A stretch of DNA of 64,000 bases, taken from positions 248,001 through 312,000 of the forward strand of contig NZ_CP027229.1 in the NCBI RefSeq assembly GCF_002999135.1, read 5' to 3'. This stretch comes from Capnocytophaga sp. oral taxon 878 (lineage in GTDB: Bacteria; Bacteroidota; Bacteroidia; Flavobacteriales; Flavobacteriaceae). This document shows positions 62,912 to 64,000 of the stretch, piece by piece. Every line of letters begins with the position of its first letter. Position 1 is the first letter of the stretch. Below the pieces are notes generated by a model, which had not been told where the DNA came from, made no database searches, and saw nothing but the letters and a program-made list of their open reading frames with translations. A program made the translations under genes and the position numbers.

Positions 62912-63706
62912 TTAGTCTTTAAGTAAGTCACCATGGTAACCTTTCATAATGCCATGTTTTGACTTGCGTACAAATTGTAAAATTTCATCACGTTCAATAG
63001 TAGCTTCCATTTCAGCCTCTATATATTCAAGAGCGTGCGTAGTACTCCATTTTTTTTGGAAAAGTACACGGTATATATCTTGAATTTCTCTTATTTTTTC
63101 AGTACTAAAACCACGTCTATGTAACCCTATTGAGTTTACACCTACATACGAAATAGGATTTCGTGCTGCCTTAGCATAAGGAGGGACATCCTTTGCTACC
63201 ATTGATCCTCCAGTAACAAAAGCATAACTTCCCACAGAGCAGAATTGATACACAGCAGTCATTCCTGCCATTACCACAAAATCGCCAATAGTAACATGCC
63301 CTGCAAGGGTTGTAGAGTTAGAAAATATACAATCATTGCCTATAATACAATCATGAGCAATATGTGAATAGGCCATAATAAGGCAGTTGTTACCTATTAC
63401 TGTACGCATACGGTCAGAAGTACCTTTATTAACAGTTACACATTCACGAATAGTAGTATTGTCACCTATATGAGTAGTAGTTTCTTCTCCTTTGTATTTC
63501 AAATCTTGGGGAATAGCTGAAATTACTGCACCAGGAAATATTTTACAATTTTTCCCAATACGAGCTCCTTCCATAATAGTTACATTAGGCCCTATCCAAG
63601 TGCCTTCACCTATCTCTACATTTTTACTGATAGTAGTAAAAGGTTCTATCACTACATTTTTGGCGATTTTAGCATTAGGATGAACATAAGCCAAAGGTTG
63701 AATCAT
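62912..63706 (-). CDS. lpxA: UDP-N-acetylglucosamine acyltransferase
   Basis: LpxA adds the first acyl chain to UDP-GlcNAc. The 264-residue protein is a hexapeptide-repeat beta helix with the catalytic histidine in AYSHIAHDCIIGNDC and a C-terminal LHRRGFSTEKIREIQ helical end, both characteristic of LpxA. It lies 7 nt after the fabZ-containing gene and before efp, in a lipid A operon entering from outside the window. Confidence 0.95.
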   Translation of the reverse strand: MIQPLAYVHPNAKIAKNVVIEPFTTISKNVEIGEGTWIGPNVTIMEGARIGKNCKIFPGAVISAIPQDLKYKGEETTTHIGDNTTIRECVTVNKGTSDRMRTVIGNNCLIMAYSHIAHDCIIGNDCIFSNSTTLAGHVTIGDFVVMAGMTAVYQFCSVGSYAFVTGGSMVAKDVPPYAKAARNPISYVGVNSIGLHRRGFSTEKIREIQDIYRVLFQKKWSTTHALEYIEAEMEATIERDEILQFVRKSKHGIMKGYHGDLLKD

Positions 63707-63713
63707 ATAATTT

Positions 63714-64000
63714 CTATTTTACTTTAACAATTTGAGCCATTAGCTCAGCTTCAGTAGCTAACTTTCCATTTACATAGGCATAAGCTTGCATGTGGCAAAT
63801 ACCACGACGTATAGGAGTTAGCAGTTCCAATTTAAAAATAAGTGTATCACCAGGTACTACTTGTACTTTGAATTTAGCATTGTCTATCTTCATAAAGTAA
63901 GTAAGATAGTTTTCAGGGTCAGGTACTGTACTAAGAATAAGAATGCCTCCTGTTTGTGCCATAGCTTCTATCTGTAATACACCAGGCATTACTGGTGCAC
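63714..64000 (-). CDS. fabZ: FabZ domain, probably C-terminal part of LpxC-FabZ fusion (5' end outside window)
   Basis: The 95 visible codons read APVMPGVLQIEAMAQTGG and continue to an ordinary FabZ C-terminus (LLTPIRRGICHMQAYAYVNGK). FabZ dehydrates 3-hydroxyacyl-ACP. The HFPxxPVMPG lead-in begins at the window edge, so the true start is outside. In Bacteroidota this domain is usually fused behind LpxC, which fits its place just before lpxA; the fusion itself is not visible. Confidence 0.88.
   Translation of the reverse strand, partial: APVMPGVLQIEAMAQTGGILILSTVPDPENYLTYFMKIDNAKFKVQVVPGDTLIFKLELLTPIRRGICHMQAYAYVNGKLATEAELMAQIVKVK

Overview
The window looks like chromosomal DNA of a gliding Bacteroidota bacterium, most probably the family Flavobacteriaceae and quite possibly Capnocytophaga. 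The sequence is AT-rich. Upstream of many genes it carries the Bacteroidota promoter type (TTTG/TTG about 19 nt before TAnnTTTG). It encodes a giant surface protein with a gliding-motility/T9SS type B C-terminal domain, and a neighbouring gene pair that fits synthesis of the sulfonolipid capnine. Genus and species are inferences from content, not from a database match. No insertion sequence, prophage, CRISPR array, rRNA or replication origin was seen.

Layout. 0-8.3 kb, minus strand: end of a diacylglycerol-kinase-like gene, polyprenyl-phosphate mannosyltransferase, the capB/capA-like pair, two unknown genes, uridine-phosphorylase-like, GNAT, dapF, cdsA and a LUD protein. 8.4-13.6 kb, minus: SanA-like, a sigma-54 response regulator without a DNA-binding domain, and an overlapping four-gene operon ferritin - NAD-dependent reductase - lpxK - thioredoxin. 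14.1-18.5 kb, minus: an ABC ATPase with unusual motifs followed by three tandem paralogous membrane proteins, the whole block flanked by inverted copies of a ~240-bp repeat. 19.0-24.9 kb, plus: rsmH-ftsL-ftsI-murE (a shortened dcw cluster), then a LuxC-like acyl-CoA reductase. 25.1-26.8 kb: two identical tRNA-Glu genes, rpsT and a lipoprotein. 27-29.5 kb, minus: a DUF5686-type outer-membrane protein. 29.9-35.8 kb, minus: a galactose/amino-sugar salvage operon (nucleotidyltransferase, NahK-like kinase, galK, galM, class II galT). 36.3-48.2 kb, plus: one 3973-residue secreted repeat protein. 48.8-52.5 kb, plus: C4-dicarboxylate antiporter, periplasmic asparaginase, porin. 52.5-53.8 kb, minus: KdsC and a DUF2520 protein. 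54.1-59.6 kb, plus: ferredoxin, VWA lipoprotein, DUF3857/transglutaminase protein, phenylacetate-CoA-ligase-like enzyme. 59.6-64 kb, minus: thioesterase, ABC-2 permease, then lpxD-like, efp, lpxA and the end of fabZ (probably lpxC-fabZ).

How the genes fit together. Much of the window builds the envelope: peptidoglycan (dapF, murE with the DNPR motif of the meso-DAP enzyme, ftsI, rsmH), lipid A (lpxA, lpxD-like, lpxK, kdsC, fabZ), phospholipid (cdsA) and sulfonolipid. A second theme is nutrition from host material: asparagine and aspartate through porin-asparaginase-antiporter, and galactose/N-acetylhexosamine through the gal operon.

The most unusual structure is a dispersed intergenic repeat made of 11-bp units (AACGAAGGATA / AACGAACTATA), present six times in 64 kb and only between genes. 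Three of the copies belong to a longer ~240-bp element. I recognise no named family for it.
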